Under the pieces are notes generated by a model. The model saw only the letters and a list, made by a program, of their open reading frames with translations. It was not told where the DNA came from and ran no database searches. Shown one piece after another: positions 24,477-30,499 of a DNA stretch of 31,661 bases (its first letter is position 1; each line of letters opens with the position of its first letter). The translations under genes and the position numbers were made by a program. Origin of the DNA: Porticoccus sp. GTDB taxonomy: Bacteria > Pseudomonadota > Gammaproteobacteria > Pseudomonadales > Porticoccaceae. The DNA is taken from the NCBI GenBank assembly GCA_011049795.1, contig DRHD01000306.1, positions 1 to 31,661 of the forward strand, read 5' to 3'.

Positions 24477-25679
24477 ATGTCCACCTCAACCCACATGTCG
24501 CTAAGACTTAAAAAAGGTGCCGACCGGCGGTTACGCGCGGGCCATCTGTGGGTGTACAGCAATGAGGTCGATATTGTCGCCACCCCACTCAAGACAATGT
24601 CTGTGGGAAGCGAAGTGGCAGTAGAAGATGCCAGTGGAAAATTCGTCGCCATGGCCACGGTGAACCCTGCCAGCCTGATTTGTGCGAGGCTATATACTAG
24701 AGAAAAGGGTCGAGAGCTGGATCAGCCGTTGATCGTTAGCCGCCTACAGCAAGCATTACAATTTCGTGAAGCCTGTTTTGCAAAACCCTATTATCGCGCC
24801 CTCTTTGGTGATTCGGATTTATTGCCGGGTCTAGTCGTAGACCGCTTTGGTGATTATCTTTCGGCACAGCTAACCACCGCGGCCATGGATCAACGCCGTG
24901 ATGTGGTGATCGCCGCTCTGGATGAAGTGTTCTCCCCTAAAGGGATCGTGTTTAGAAATCAGGGGCCATTCCGTCAGATGGAGGGCCTACCTGAAGCTGT
25001 CGAAGTCGCTGCAGGTGATGTGCCGGAGCTGGTAGAGCTGGAAGAAAATGGCACACGCTTTCTGGCACCAGTGATGACGGGGCAAAAAACGGGTTGGTTT
25101 TATGATCACCGAATCAATCGCCAACAGTTGCAGCACTTATCCAAAGACAAAACCGTATTAGACGTTTACAGCTACGTGGGTGGCTGGGGTATTCAGGCGG
25201 CGGTAGCAGGAGCCAAAGCGGTGACCTGTGTGGATGTTTCCGGTGATGCCTTAGACTTGGCACAACAAAATGCCGAATTGAACCAGTACAGTGGCCAATT
25301 TTCTTGCTTGCAAGGCAAGGCCAATGACATCATGAAAGCCTTAATCGATGCTGGGCAAACTTTTGATGTGGTGGTGCTAGACCCGCCGGCCTTTATTAAA
25401 CGTAAAAAAGATCAACGTCAGGGTGAAAAGGCCTATCATCAGGCTAATCAGTTGGCGTTAAGATTATTGGCTCCCGGTGGTATCTTGGTGTCAGCATCTT
25501 GCTCCATGCATTTACCCCAACAAACATTGATGGACGTGGTGAAAACTGCGGCAGCACATCGCCAACGTCAGTTACAAGTATTCTCCATTGGCGGGCAGGG
25601 GCCAGACCACCCCATACATCCGGCCATACCGGAAACGAATTATTTAAAGGCAATTTTTGCCAGAGATATTCAGAATTAG
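24477..25679 (+). CDS. rlmI: 23S rRNA m5C1962 methyltransferase RlmI
   Basis: A SAM-dependent methyltransferase that makes m5C at position 1962 of 23S rRNA. The 400 aa match E. coli RlmI (396). An N-terminal PUA domain (about 5-75; RLRAGHLWVYSNEVD) binds RNA. The central EEHB-like domain is followed by the Rossmann domain with the SAM motif LDVYSYVGGWGIQAA, the acidic loop VDVSGDALDLA, DPPAFIKRKKD and the catalytic cysteine in SASCSMHL. AGGAGA precedes ATG 24477 by about 5 nt. It follows the gcvH terminator and is followed 26 nt later by a TIGR02647 gene. Confidence 0.93.
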   Translation: MSTSTHMSLRLKKGADRRLRAGHLWVYSNEVDIVATPLKTMSVGSEVAVEDASGKFVAMATVNPASLICARLYTREKGRELDQPLIVSRLQQALQFREACFAKPYYRALFGDSDLLPGLVVDRFGDYLSAQLTTAAMDQRRDVVIAALDEVFSPKGIVFRNQGPFRQMEGLPEAVEVAAGDVPELVELEENGTRFLAPVMTGQKTGWFYDHRINRQQLQHLSKDKTVLDVYSYVGGWGIQAAVAGAKAVTCVDVSGDALDLAQQNAELNQYSGQFSCLQGKANDIMKALIDAGQTFDVVVLDPPAFIKRKKDQRQGEKAYHQANQLALRLLAPGGILVSASCSMHLPQQTLMDVVKTAAAHRQRQLQVFSIGGQGPDHPIHPAIPETNYLKAIFARDIQN

Positions 25680-25705
25680 CAGAAATACTTTTTAATAGGA
25701 AATTT

Positions 25706-25942
25706 ATGATGTACACAAATGAAACACTGGAAGAAATTAAACTATTAAATCAATTTAATCTTTCATCGGCTTCAACAGGCATCAAGGTCCATTCTCAAGA
25801 AGCCTCGGAAGAAGCCGTTGCGGCGGCAAAGCGGCTTTTTGATAAGGGCTTAACCAACCACGTTGACGGCGGCTACCTTACAGATCTAGGTCTGGAAGCA
25901 GCGGGTCATGCACAAAGCCTACTGAGAGTGCTGTCGGCATAA
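25706..25942 (+). CDS. TIGR02647 family small protein
   Basis: A 78-aa protein with the TIGR02647 pattern: an N-terminal LEEIKLLNQFNLSSASTGIKVH, then AAAKRLFDKGLTNHVDGGYLTDLG and AGHAQSLLRVLSA. Members are short, winged-helix-like proteins, annotated as DNA-binding in some Pseudomonas genomes, with no proven role. The start is one of two adjacent ATGs at 25706 and 25709, preceded by aggaaa. The frame is open far upstream inside rlmI, but that part is a shadow. Confidence 0.87.
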   Translation: MMYTNETLEEIKLLNQFNLSSASTGIKVHSQEASEEAVAAAKRLFDKGLTNHVDGGYLTDLGLEAAGHAQSLLRVLSA

Positions 25943-26002
25943 TGCCCGTTAGCCCTTAGCTAAGTAAGCACCTAGCAAAGCAGTCTTACATAAGCGCTGT
26001 TA

Positions 26003-26308
26003 TTACAAGACTGCTTCAAACAACTCCAGCTTGGGTGGGCCCGCATAAATGCCCTCAGAGGTTTTTCCCGCCCCAGCATGGGCTTTACGGAAAGCCTCTG
26101 AATGAGTCCAATCTTCAAAGGCAGTTCGGCTTTCCCAAACAGAATGTGAAACAAAAGGCGTGATGCCGTCTTCGGTCTTTCCGCGTAACAGGTTGAATGA
26201 CTTAAAGCCTGGTACCTCATTCAAAAAAGAATCACGGCTGCGCCATACCTCAATAAAGTCATCTTCACGCCCTTCATTCACCTGAAACCGATTCATTGCC
26301 AGATACAT
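26003..26308 (-). CDS. antibiotic biosynthesis monooxygenase (ABM) family protein
   Basis: A 101-aa dimeric alpha/beta-barrel protein starting MYLAMNRFQVNEGREDDFIEVWR with the typical N/F-x-V/x-x-G-x-E pattern, then VPGFKSFNLLRG and SHSVWESRTAFEDWTHSEAFRKAHAG. The W-E-S-x-x-x-F-x-x-W-x-x-S-x-x-F motif is the hallmark of IsdG/HmoB-like heme-degrading or related monooxygenases. AAGGTGA is 4-5 nt before the ATG at 26308. It stands alone, opposite to its neighbours. Whether it degrades heme is unknown. Confidence 0.85.
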   Translation of the reverse strand: MYLAMNRFQVNEGREDDFIEVWRSRDSFLNEVPGFKSFNLLRGKTEDGITPFVSHSVWESRTAFEDWTHSEAFRKAHAGAGKTSEGIYAGPPKLELFEAVL

Positions 26309-26733
26309 AGTTTCACCTTGTACATAATAGTTTTACATCATGGATAACACCCGGTGATTATCGAGTAGTGGCGCTGAATATCAAGATTTTTTTCCAAGGG
26401 TGTAGGGTGGTTGAAAGAAAAATGAGGGTGGTAGAGCAGGGGGCAGAAGAATAGAGATCGGCGTAAAAACCGACTCTGCGCTCTCAAGTCGGCGAATTAT
26501 CCGTTCATTAACCCCCTGCTTATATTGTCTTTGAGCCTTGACCAACCCAGTGAAGATTAGAGTTAAAGGTTTATAACTAGTTGGTTTATAACAATAATAT
26601 GAAATTTTGTTGGTTGGGGGGCGAATAAAGCAAAGGTTGCTTTTTGTATGCTTTCTATTCAAAATAGCGACCGTAAAATAGCACTGTTTCTTGCTGTGCA
26701 ATCCCAAGAAAACACCAAAGATCGAGCGTAACG
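26309..26733. other. gene-free 425 bp with nested inverted repeats
   Basis: No gene is supported here; a minus-strand frame of 108 codons at 26381-26707 lacks coding character. The sequence holds an inverted repeat agcagggggg-type arm pair: agcaggggg (26435-26443) with ccccctgct (26512-26520), enclosing an inner pair ccgact (26470-26475) and agtcgg (26487-26492). Further right are two direct copies of ggtttataac (26568-26577 and 26583-26592) and a small hairpin aaagcaa-agg-ttgcttt followed by ttg (26627-26645). These may be a structured RNA, regulatory sites or the edge of an acquired segment. Confidence 0.5.
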
Positions 26734-27045
26734 ATGAGTAGAAAAAAGAAGATTAAAGACCCTTCCATCCAACCGATGTTCCCTGTTGGTTCAGAGGCAG
26801 GGCGAGAGGACCGGGAGAAGCTGCGGGCGCGCATTCAAAAAATAGATGAGAGTGCAGCCCAAAAGATTTTTGTACCGTTCACCGTCAATATGGAACAACG
26901 CAAGGCGGCGTTAAAGCTTCGTTCACAAGGTAAAAATATTGTGAGCGGGTTTCCTGAACAGGTTCCCAATTTCGGCGAACTCGGATGCACGCTTCATTTG
27001 GTCGAGGAAGATGGTGAGTTTGTCATCAGGCCAGCCCCTGTTTAG
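26734..27045 (+). CDS. unknown small protein, paralogue A
   Basis: A 103-aa protein I cannot assign. It has a basic N-terminus (MSRKKKIKDP), a short helical segment, and a well-conserved core QKIFVPFTVNMEQRKAALKL, then LGCTLHLVEEDGEFVIRP at the C-terminus. A second copy sits at 28641, about 60% identical over the core by eye. The core lacks Cys/His metal motifs and membrane segments. The start is set by the alignment with the paralogue, both beginning MSR. The YkgJ-type gene follows 223 nt downstream. Confidence 0.75.
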   Translation: MSRKKKIKDPSIQPMFPVGSEAGREDREKLRARIQKIDESAAQKIFVPFTVNMEQRKAALKLRSQGKNIVSGFPEQVPNFGELGCTLHLVEEDGEFVIRPAPV

Positions 27046-27068
27046 GGTGTGGTGAAGTCGTCGTGCTT

Positions 27069-27133
27069 TATAGGCGCGTAATAGGCGCGTAGCGACACGA
27101 AACAGCTTCAAGCAAAGGACTCCAAGCAAAGGA
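27069..27133 (+). repeat. short tandem duplications downstream of paralogue A
   Basis: Two local duplications lie in the gap: taggcgcgta occurs twice at about 27071-27092, and a copy pair of caagcaaaggac at about 27109-27134. They look like replication-slippage products and suggest a relaxed, non-coding stretch. Confidence 0.6.
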
Positions 27134-27140
27134 CGTCAAG

Positions 27141-27183
27141 AAAAGGGCAGAGACAATGGAAAGCCAAGTTGCCGCCCTTTTTT
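27141..27183 (+). terminator. probable terminator after paralogue A
   Basis: Arms aaaagggc (27141-27148) and gcccttttt (27174-27182) with a partly paired internal loop of about 25 nt, followed by T-rich sequence. The large loop keeps confidence moderate. Confidence 0.45.
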
Positions 27184-27268
27184 GTTTTCAGCCTTCTAGC
27201 GTTCAGTTCTTTAATTTCCACACCGGTCATTTTTATTTCCATCCCCTAAAAACCCATGTGCCAGTAAC

Positions 27269-27652
27269 GTGAAAGACTGTAACCAGTGCGGAAAATGTTG
27301 TGTCAAATACAGCAACGGCGGCCTATCCGCATCACAAAGCGAAATAGAGCTGTGGGAGCTGTTTAAGCCCGACATCTACCAATACGTCAGCAATGGAAAA
27401 ATCTGGGTAGACCCAAAAACCGGTGAACAAATAGAGCGGTGCCCCTGGCTACGAAAAGAACCCAACCAAGAGAAATACACCTGCGAAATTTATTACGACC
27501 GCCCCGACGATTGCAAATTCTATCCAGTCACCATAGAGCAAATGGTCAAGGATGAATGCGAGATGTTAGAAGCGCAGGACTTGAATAAGCCAAAACAAGC
27601 GCAGGTTGCATTAGATAAATTGATGGTAGATAGCCGGCCCCCTGTTAAATAA
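27269..27652 (+). CDS. YkgJ-family cysteine cluster protein
   Basis: A 127-aa protein starting MKDCNQCGKCCVKYSNGGLSAS, the N-terminal CxxCxxCC motif of the YkgJ (zinc/iron-chelating domain) family. Further cysteines lie in RCPWLRKEP, KYTCEIYYDRPDDCKFYP and KDECEML, giving the usual eight or so metal ligands. Family members are thought to bind an Fe-S cluster or Zn; the biological role is unknown. The GTG at 27269 is the likely start, since no in-frame ATG lies upstream. A decayed copy of the same gene lies at 28381-28512. Confidence 0.85.
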   Translation: MKDCNQCGKCCVKYSNGGLSASQSEIELWELFKPDIYQYVSNGKIWVDPKTGEQIERCPWLRKEPNQEKYTCEIYYDRPDDCKFYPVTIEQMVKDECEMLEAQDLNKPKQAQVALDKLMVDSRPPVK

Positions 27653-27747
27653 AGAGTTTTTACCTCTTAAGCTGGGCTCTTAGGTTTAAGGGGCTCTTAG
27701 TTTCCAGGGAGTAAGTTTCGACTTGGAGTGCAAGGAAGAAGGGCTGG

Positions 27748-28356
27748 TTAGGCACGTGTGTCTAGTTGGTGCTTGTCATAGCCGTGCGCTACTTCTTGAT
27801 AGCTACGGATTGCATTTTGACTTTCTTTATCACGTGTTTCTGAACTAGGTTTTTGTTGTAACAGCTCTATGCGTGCCTCTGCTGTCATTCGAGCAGCGCT
27901 GGCTGCAACGGAGATGTCTTGTCCCGACGGCTGCGCTGGTGCTAACGCGGCCCGACGGATTTGTTCTCCTTTGGCTAACGTGGCTTGTGGGTCACCTTGA
28001 AGTGGAGACATGTCTATCTGTACATCGCCACTAACAGCATAGCGTTGTCCATCAGGCCCTGTTTGATAAGAAAAATTAGCGCCACCTCTTGCTAGTGCGC
28101 CGGCAGCAGCTAGGTGAGCAGCTAGGTGAGCTCGAACGGCTTTATCGGTCTGTTGTAAGTTCTGTAAATGGCGCAGTTCTTTTGGGTCAAGTTTTTGGCT
28201 TTTATCAAAATGCGTTGTTTCACTGGCCGTTTTATCTTTTTTATCTTCCGGTGATACTGGCTTTTTGCTCTCTTTGCTAGGCTCGTCAGAAGCTACCTGA
28301 CGGTTATTTGCAGGTAGTATCAGTGTAATGTGACGGTTACTTAATGCACCAATCAT
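27748..28356 (-). CDS. SprA-like putative metalloprotease with HExxH changed to HLAAH
   Basis: A 202-aa protein of the SprA-related/CJM1_0395 putative metalloprotease family. A charged, low-complexity N-terminus (about 20-60) precedes the conserved domain VRAHLAAHLAAAGALARGGANF, then SYQTGPDGQRYAVSGDVQIDMSP. In the family the motif is normally VRAHExAHxAAGG, the zinc-protease HExxH; here the codon for the catalytic glutamate is CTA (L78) between H77 and H81. The region is a perfect 12-bp tandem duplication at DNA level (28108-28131). DVQID and AAASAARMTAEAR fit the remaining family pattern. The protein may be inactive or noncatalytic. It is on the opposite strand to its neighbours. Confidence 0.82.
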   Translation of the reverse strand: MIGALSNRHITLILPANNRQVASDEPSKESKKPVSPEDKKDKTASETTHFDKSQKLDPKELRHLQNLQQTDKAVRAHLAAHLAAAGALARGGANFSYQTGPDGQRYAVSGDVQIDMSPLQGDPQATLAKGEQIRRAALAPAQPSGQDISVAASAARMTAEARIELLQQKPSSETRDKESQNAIRSYQEVAHGYDKHQLDTRA

Positions 28357-28380
28357 AATACTTAAGTCTAGTACATGGTG

Positions 28381-28512
28381 GTGATTTGACAGGTGACGCC
28401 TACCGGATAGCCGTAAGTGAAATAGAAGAGTGCCCCTGCTGCGAAAAGGGTCTAACCAAAACGAATATACCGGCGATACGTATTACGACGGCCTTGTGAG
28501 TAAAGAGCATTG
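28381..28512 (+). pseudogene. remnant of a second YkgJ-type gene
   Basis: Positions about 28418-28495 align with the middle of the intact YkgJ-type gene (about 27423-27515), sharing gtgcccctg, cgaaaag and attacgac stretches, but with small indels that break the frame. No start or full coding frame survives. It lies directly upstream of paralogue B, as the intact copy lies beside paralogue A. Confidence 0.7.
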
Positions 28513-28640
28513 ATTCCTTTGGTCGGGCCTCTTTGTTACGATAGCGGCCAGATTAAGTGGTATCTGAACCTGATTACTTTAGACCCCACTTACTTTTACG
28601 CCCCAATATTCATAGTGCAAACCAAATACCGAGTATCGAG

Positions 28641-28949
28641 ATGAGTAGACATAGAACCAAAGAACAAGCATTTACAACCCTACAAACGCCAAAAGGCTCA
28701 GACGCAGGACGTGAAGACTTAGAAAAACACCATGAGCGTTTACAAGAAATAGATGCGCTTGCATCTCAAAAGATTTTTGTACCCTTCTCCGTCAATATGG
28801 CACAACGCAAGGCGGCAAGACAGCTTCGGGAAAAAGGGAAAAACTTAGTCTGTGGAACCCCCGGCCAAGAGCCAAATTTTGCACTGCTCGGCTGTTTTCT
28901 TCAGTTGGTTGAAGAAGATGGTGAGTTTGTTGTTAGGCCCACCATTTAA
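28641..28949 (+). CDS. unknown small protein, paralogue B
   Basis: A 102-aa paralogue of the protein at 26734. Shared core: SDAGRED-type stretch, SQKIFVPFSVNMAQRKAARQL, GKNLVCGTPGQEPNFALLGC and LVEEDGEFVVRP. The start is set at ATG 28641 by alignment with the paralogue, although the frame is open back to 28557. The family is unrecognised. It ends 39 nt before a perfect hairpin at 28988-29012. Confidence 0.75.
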   Translation: MSRHRTKEQAFTTLQTPKGSDAGREDLEKHHERLQEIDALASQKIFVPFSVNMAQRKAARQLREKGKNLVCGTPGQEPNFALLGCFLQLVEEDGEFVVRPTI

Positions 28950-28987
28950 TACGGGTTAAGTGTTAGAGCTTTAGCAAGAAGGTTAGG

Positions 28988-29012
28988 ATTAAAGGGGGTT
29001 GCCCCCTTTAAT
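28988..29012. terminator. perfect 11-bp hairpin at the integrase truncation point
   Basis: attaaaggggg (28988-28998) and ccccctttaat (29002-29012) pair perfectly around a 3-nt loop. It can act as a terminator for paralogue B or for the truncated integrase, although neither side has a full T-run. It overlaps the stop codon (29008-29010) of the truncated integrase. Confidence 0.6.
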
Positions 29013-29232
29013 TGAATTCTTTAAAGCTAGCCTGCGTAGCCACAGACACATTTCTATCCAAAAAAGTTAAAAATGACGCCACATGCTGCTCAGACAAACT
29101 TGTTGGATACCGTTTCTTATGAAACACAATATAGTACTTGATCCAGTATAAATAAGACTTTATGGTTCTCAGACTGTAACGTCTAACCAGCATGTACTCC
29201 CGTACAGACCGAAGGACCGGTGATGAAGACAT
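29008..29232 (-). pseudogene. intI: truncated integron integrase IntI
   Basis: The 74-codon frame reads like the N-terminal SAM-like/core-binding domain of an integron tyrosine recombinase: YSLRTIKSYLYWIKYYIVFHKKRYP and LSEQHVASFLTFL, then VSVATQA. After residue 68 the frame carries five or six unrelated codons (SFKEFN) and stops. The remaining roughly 250 residues, including the catalytic R-H-R-Y residues, are absent, so this copy cannot recombine. AAGGAG is 7 nt before ATG 29232 and a LexA-type box lies upstream, so the promoter end is intact. It is oriented away from the cassettes, the canonical integron layout. Confidence 0.87.
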
Positions 29233-29252
29233 GGCGAAACTCCTTTTCCGTT

Positions 29253-29272
29253 GACTGTATACCCATACAGTT
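29253..29272 (-). promoter_or_regulatory. LexA-type SOS box in the intI promoter
   Basis: The sequence CTGTATACCCATACAG (29255-29270) matches the gammaproteobacterial LexA consensus CTGT-N8-ACAG with perfect half-sites, 23 nt upstream of the integrase ATG. SOS control of integron integrase through LexA is established for Vibrio cholerae and class 1 integrons. Confidence 0.85.
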
Positions 29273-29362
29273 AACCAGTTTTTTTCAAAAAATCAATGTC
29301 TACAAAGAAAAAGTGCACCCGATAATAGGCCAAAATAGCCTAATGTTTATTGTGTTCATTAA

Positions 29363-29404
29363 TATAATCAAGGTGTTAGAAAGAATTAGCCAGACCAGCA
29401 TAAT
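29363..29404 (+). promoter_or_regulatory. candidate cassette promoter(s) Pc
   Basis: Two candidate -10 boxes face the cassettes: a perfect TATAAT at 29363-29368 with a weak -35, and CATAAT at 29399-29404 with a weak TTAGAA at 29376-29381, spaced 17 bp. Cassette arrays are normally read from a promoter between intI and the first cassette, which is where these lie. Confidence 0.4.
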
Positions 29405-29437
29405 AAAATACGCTGGTGACCTGATAATCATTATTAT

Positions 29438-29453
29438 GAGGCCGAAGGCCTCA
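29438..29453. other. stable C(UUCG)G-type hairpin upstream of the attI core
   Basis: atgaggcc-gaa-ggcctcat forms a near-perfect stem; on the minus strand the loop reads cTTCGg, a very stable tetraloop. It sits about 10 nt before the presumed attI crossover and may be part of attI or a minor terminator. Confidence 0.5.
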
Positions 29454-29455
29454 TT

Positions 29456-29475
29456 AACACACTGTTATGTGAGCA
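29456..29475 (+). other. putative attI recombination core
   Basis: GTTATGT (29464-29470) precedes the first cassette ORF by 6 nt. It lies about 230 bp from the integrase start, as expected for attI. The crossover would be after the G. It is recognised by position and core only, because attI sites are poorly conserved. Confidence 0.5.
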
Positions 29476-29799
29476 ATGATGATTGAAAAACATTCGATTC
29501 TTTATCGGACACATCAGGCATGGAAGTATTACGCATACTTAACTTGTGTATTGGTTGCCAGTGTTCTAGGTGGGTTAAGTTTTCTCTACCAATACACGCA
29601 GTGGCAGCAATCAGCTCTTGGGATAGGAGGGGGAGGAGTAATTGCCTTCATGGGGTTTTGTGCTGCCTTTTCTATTAAATGCCCCAAGTGTCGGGCACGT
29701 TGGTATTGGAATGGGTTAAAAAAAGCTATTACGAGCACTGAGGTTGATTCATTTCGATCGCAGAGGAATTGTCCCAATTGTGGAAATATAAATGAGTAA
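29476..29799 (+). CDS. integron cassette 1: membrane protein with C-terminal zinc ribbon
   Basis: A 107-aa protein with two hydrophobic helices (about 17-38 and 46-66) followed by a zinc-ribbon-like tail: CPKCRARWYW near residues 69-78, and CPNCGN near the C-terminus. No known family is recognised. Paired ATGs begin the frame at 29476/29479, 6 nt after the attI core, and no ribosome binding site is obvious, as is common in cassette genes. The stop TAA at 29797-29799 directly precedes attC1. Confidence 0.7.
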   Translation: MMIEKHSILYRTHQAWKYYAYLTCVLVASVLGGLSFLYQYTQWQQSALGIGGGGVIAFMGFCAAFSIKCPKCRARWYWNGLKKAITSTEVDSFRSQRNCPNCGNINE

Positions 29800-29800
29800 G

Positions 29801-29850
29801 CCACATAACCAGCAAAGGCAGCGGATAAACCGCTGCTTTGGGCGTTATGC
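29801..29850 (+). other. attC site 1
   Basis: A short integron recombination site. R'' CATAAC (29804-29809) pairs with R' GTTATG (29844-29849). After a 3-nt unpaired spacer (cag/ggc), L arms pair (caaag plus cagcgg with ccgctgctttg) around a 5-nt ataaa loop. One extra G in the left arm is unpaired, the extrahelical base typical of attC sites. This is the canonical attC structure. Confidence 0.88.
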
Positions 29851-29859
29851 AATCAAATT

Positions 29860-30411
29860 ATGACTCATTCTGATAAACGTTATATACGTACTGTAGAGCG
29901 AATTGCAGCTGAAGCATTTTGGCTCTACACATACCAGAAAGCTTTGTGCGGCCTAACTGTAGATGCTATTGGTCTCGACTTTTTCCGAGTGTCACTGAAC
30001 GCACTTAAGGATGCGAGAATTATTCGTCTTATCAGGGTTCTTGAAGATGATTCGAAAGTGTCGTCATTTTGGTATTTAGTTAGAGCTAATGAAAAACTAA
30101 TGAAGAAAACTGCGAAAGAATCTGCTTTCAATATTCAGGCTGCGAAAATATTGGCTGACAAATTTATCGGAATTCGCAATAAGACATTTGTCCATATAGA
30201 TAAACAGCGAGTCTTTGATCCGAGTGAACTATACAAAGAAGCCAGTATTACCCATGACGAGATTGATGATTTTGTGAATGGGTTATGGCGGCTAATGCAA
30301 CGATTACACATTGCCTTACTAGGCAAGGAAATAGAGGGGGATAACTACACTGGCGAAGATATACGCCACCTTGCCAATCTTCGTGATAGGGAGCTTGAAG
30401 GCAATGCATAA
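29860..30411 (+). CDS. integron cassette 2: HEPN/AbiU2-like protein
   Basis: A 183-aa all-helical protein. The motif I-R106-N-K-T-F-V-H112-I-D-K matches R-x4-6-H, the catalytic signature of HEPN RNases, and the surrounding sequence (FRVSLNALKDARIIRLIRVLED and the R-N-K-x-x-x-H-x-D-K) resembles the AbiU2-type HEPN group of abortive-infection proteins. If active it would cleave RNA on phage infection or other stress. No antitoxin gene accompanies it. ATG 29860 lies 10 nt after the attC1 core. The stop codon is inside the R'' box of attC2, a compact cassette layout. Confidence 0.65.
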   Translation: MTHSDKRYIRTVERIAAEAFWLYTYQKALCGLTVDAIGLDFFRVSLNALKDARIIRLIRVLEDDSKVSSFWYLVRANEKLMKKTAKESAFNIQAAKILADKFIGIRNKTFVHIDKQRVFDPSELYKEASITHDEIDDFVNGLWRLMQRLHIALLGKEIEGDNYTGEDIRHLANLRDRELEGNA

Positions 30412-30485
30412 CAAGTTGCTCAAACTTCGTTCAGGCCAAAAAGTGGCCTCCACTGGACGCGCTCCGTTTAGCAAAGCGTTTAGGC
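30406..30485 (+). other. attC site 2
   Basis: Starts GCATAAC (30406-30412), overlapping the cassette 2 stop, and ends GTTTAGGC (30478-30485). The L arms ttgctcaaac and gtttagcaa pair with one extrahelical C; a ggcc-aaaaagt-ggcc stem forms the inner loop. The R' box has an extra T compared with consensus, which may weaken it. About 80 bp long. Confidence 0.75.
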
Positions 30486-30499
30486 ATGTGATCTGAACT

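Noticed and set aside
26381..26707. 108-codon minus-strand frame
   Set aside because: Atypical composition, no ribosome binding site, and overlap with inverted repeats; no protein character.
29220..29486. 88-codon plus-strand frame across the attI region
   Set aside because: It overlaps the intI start, the LexA box and the candidate promoters, and shows no protein family.
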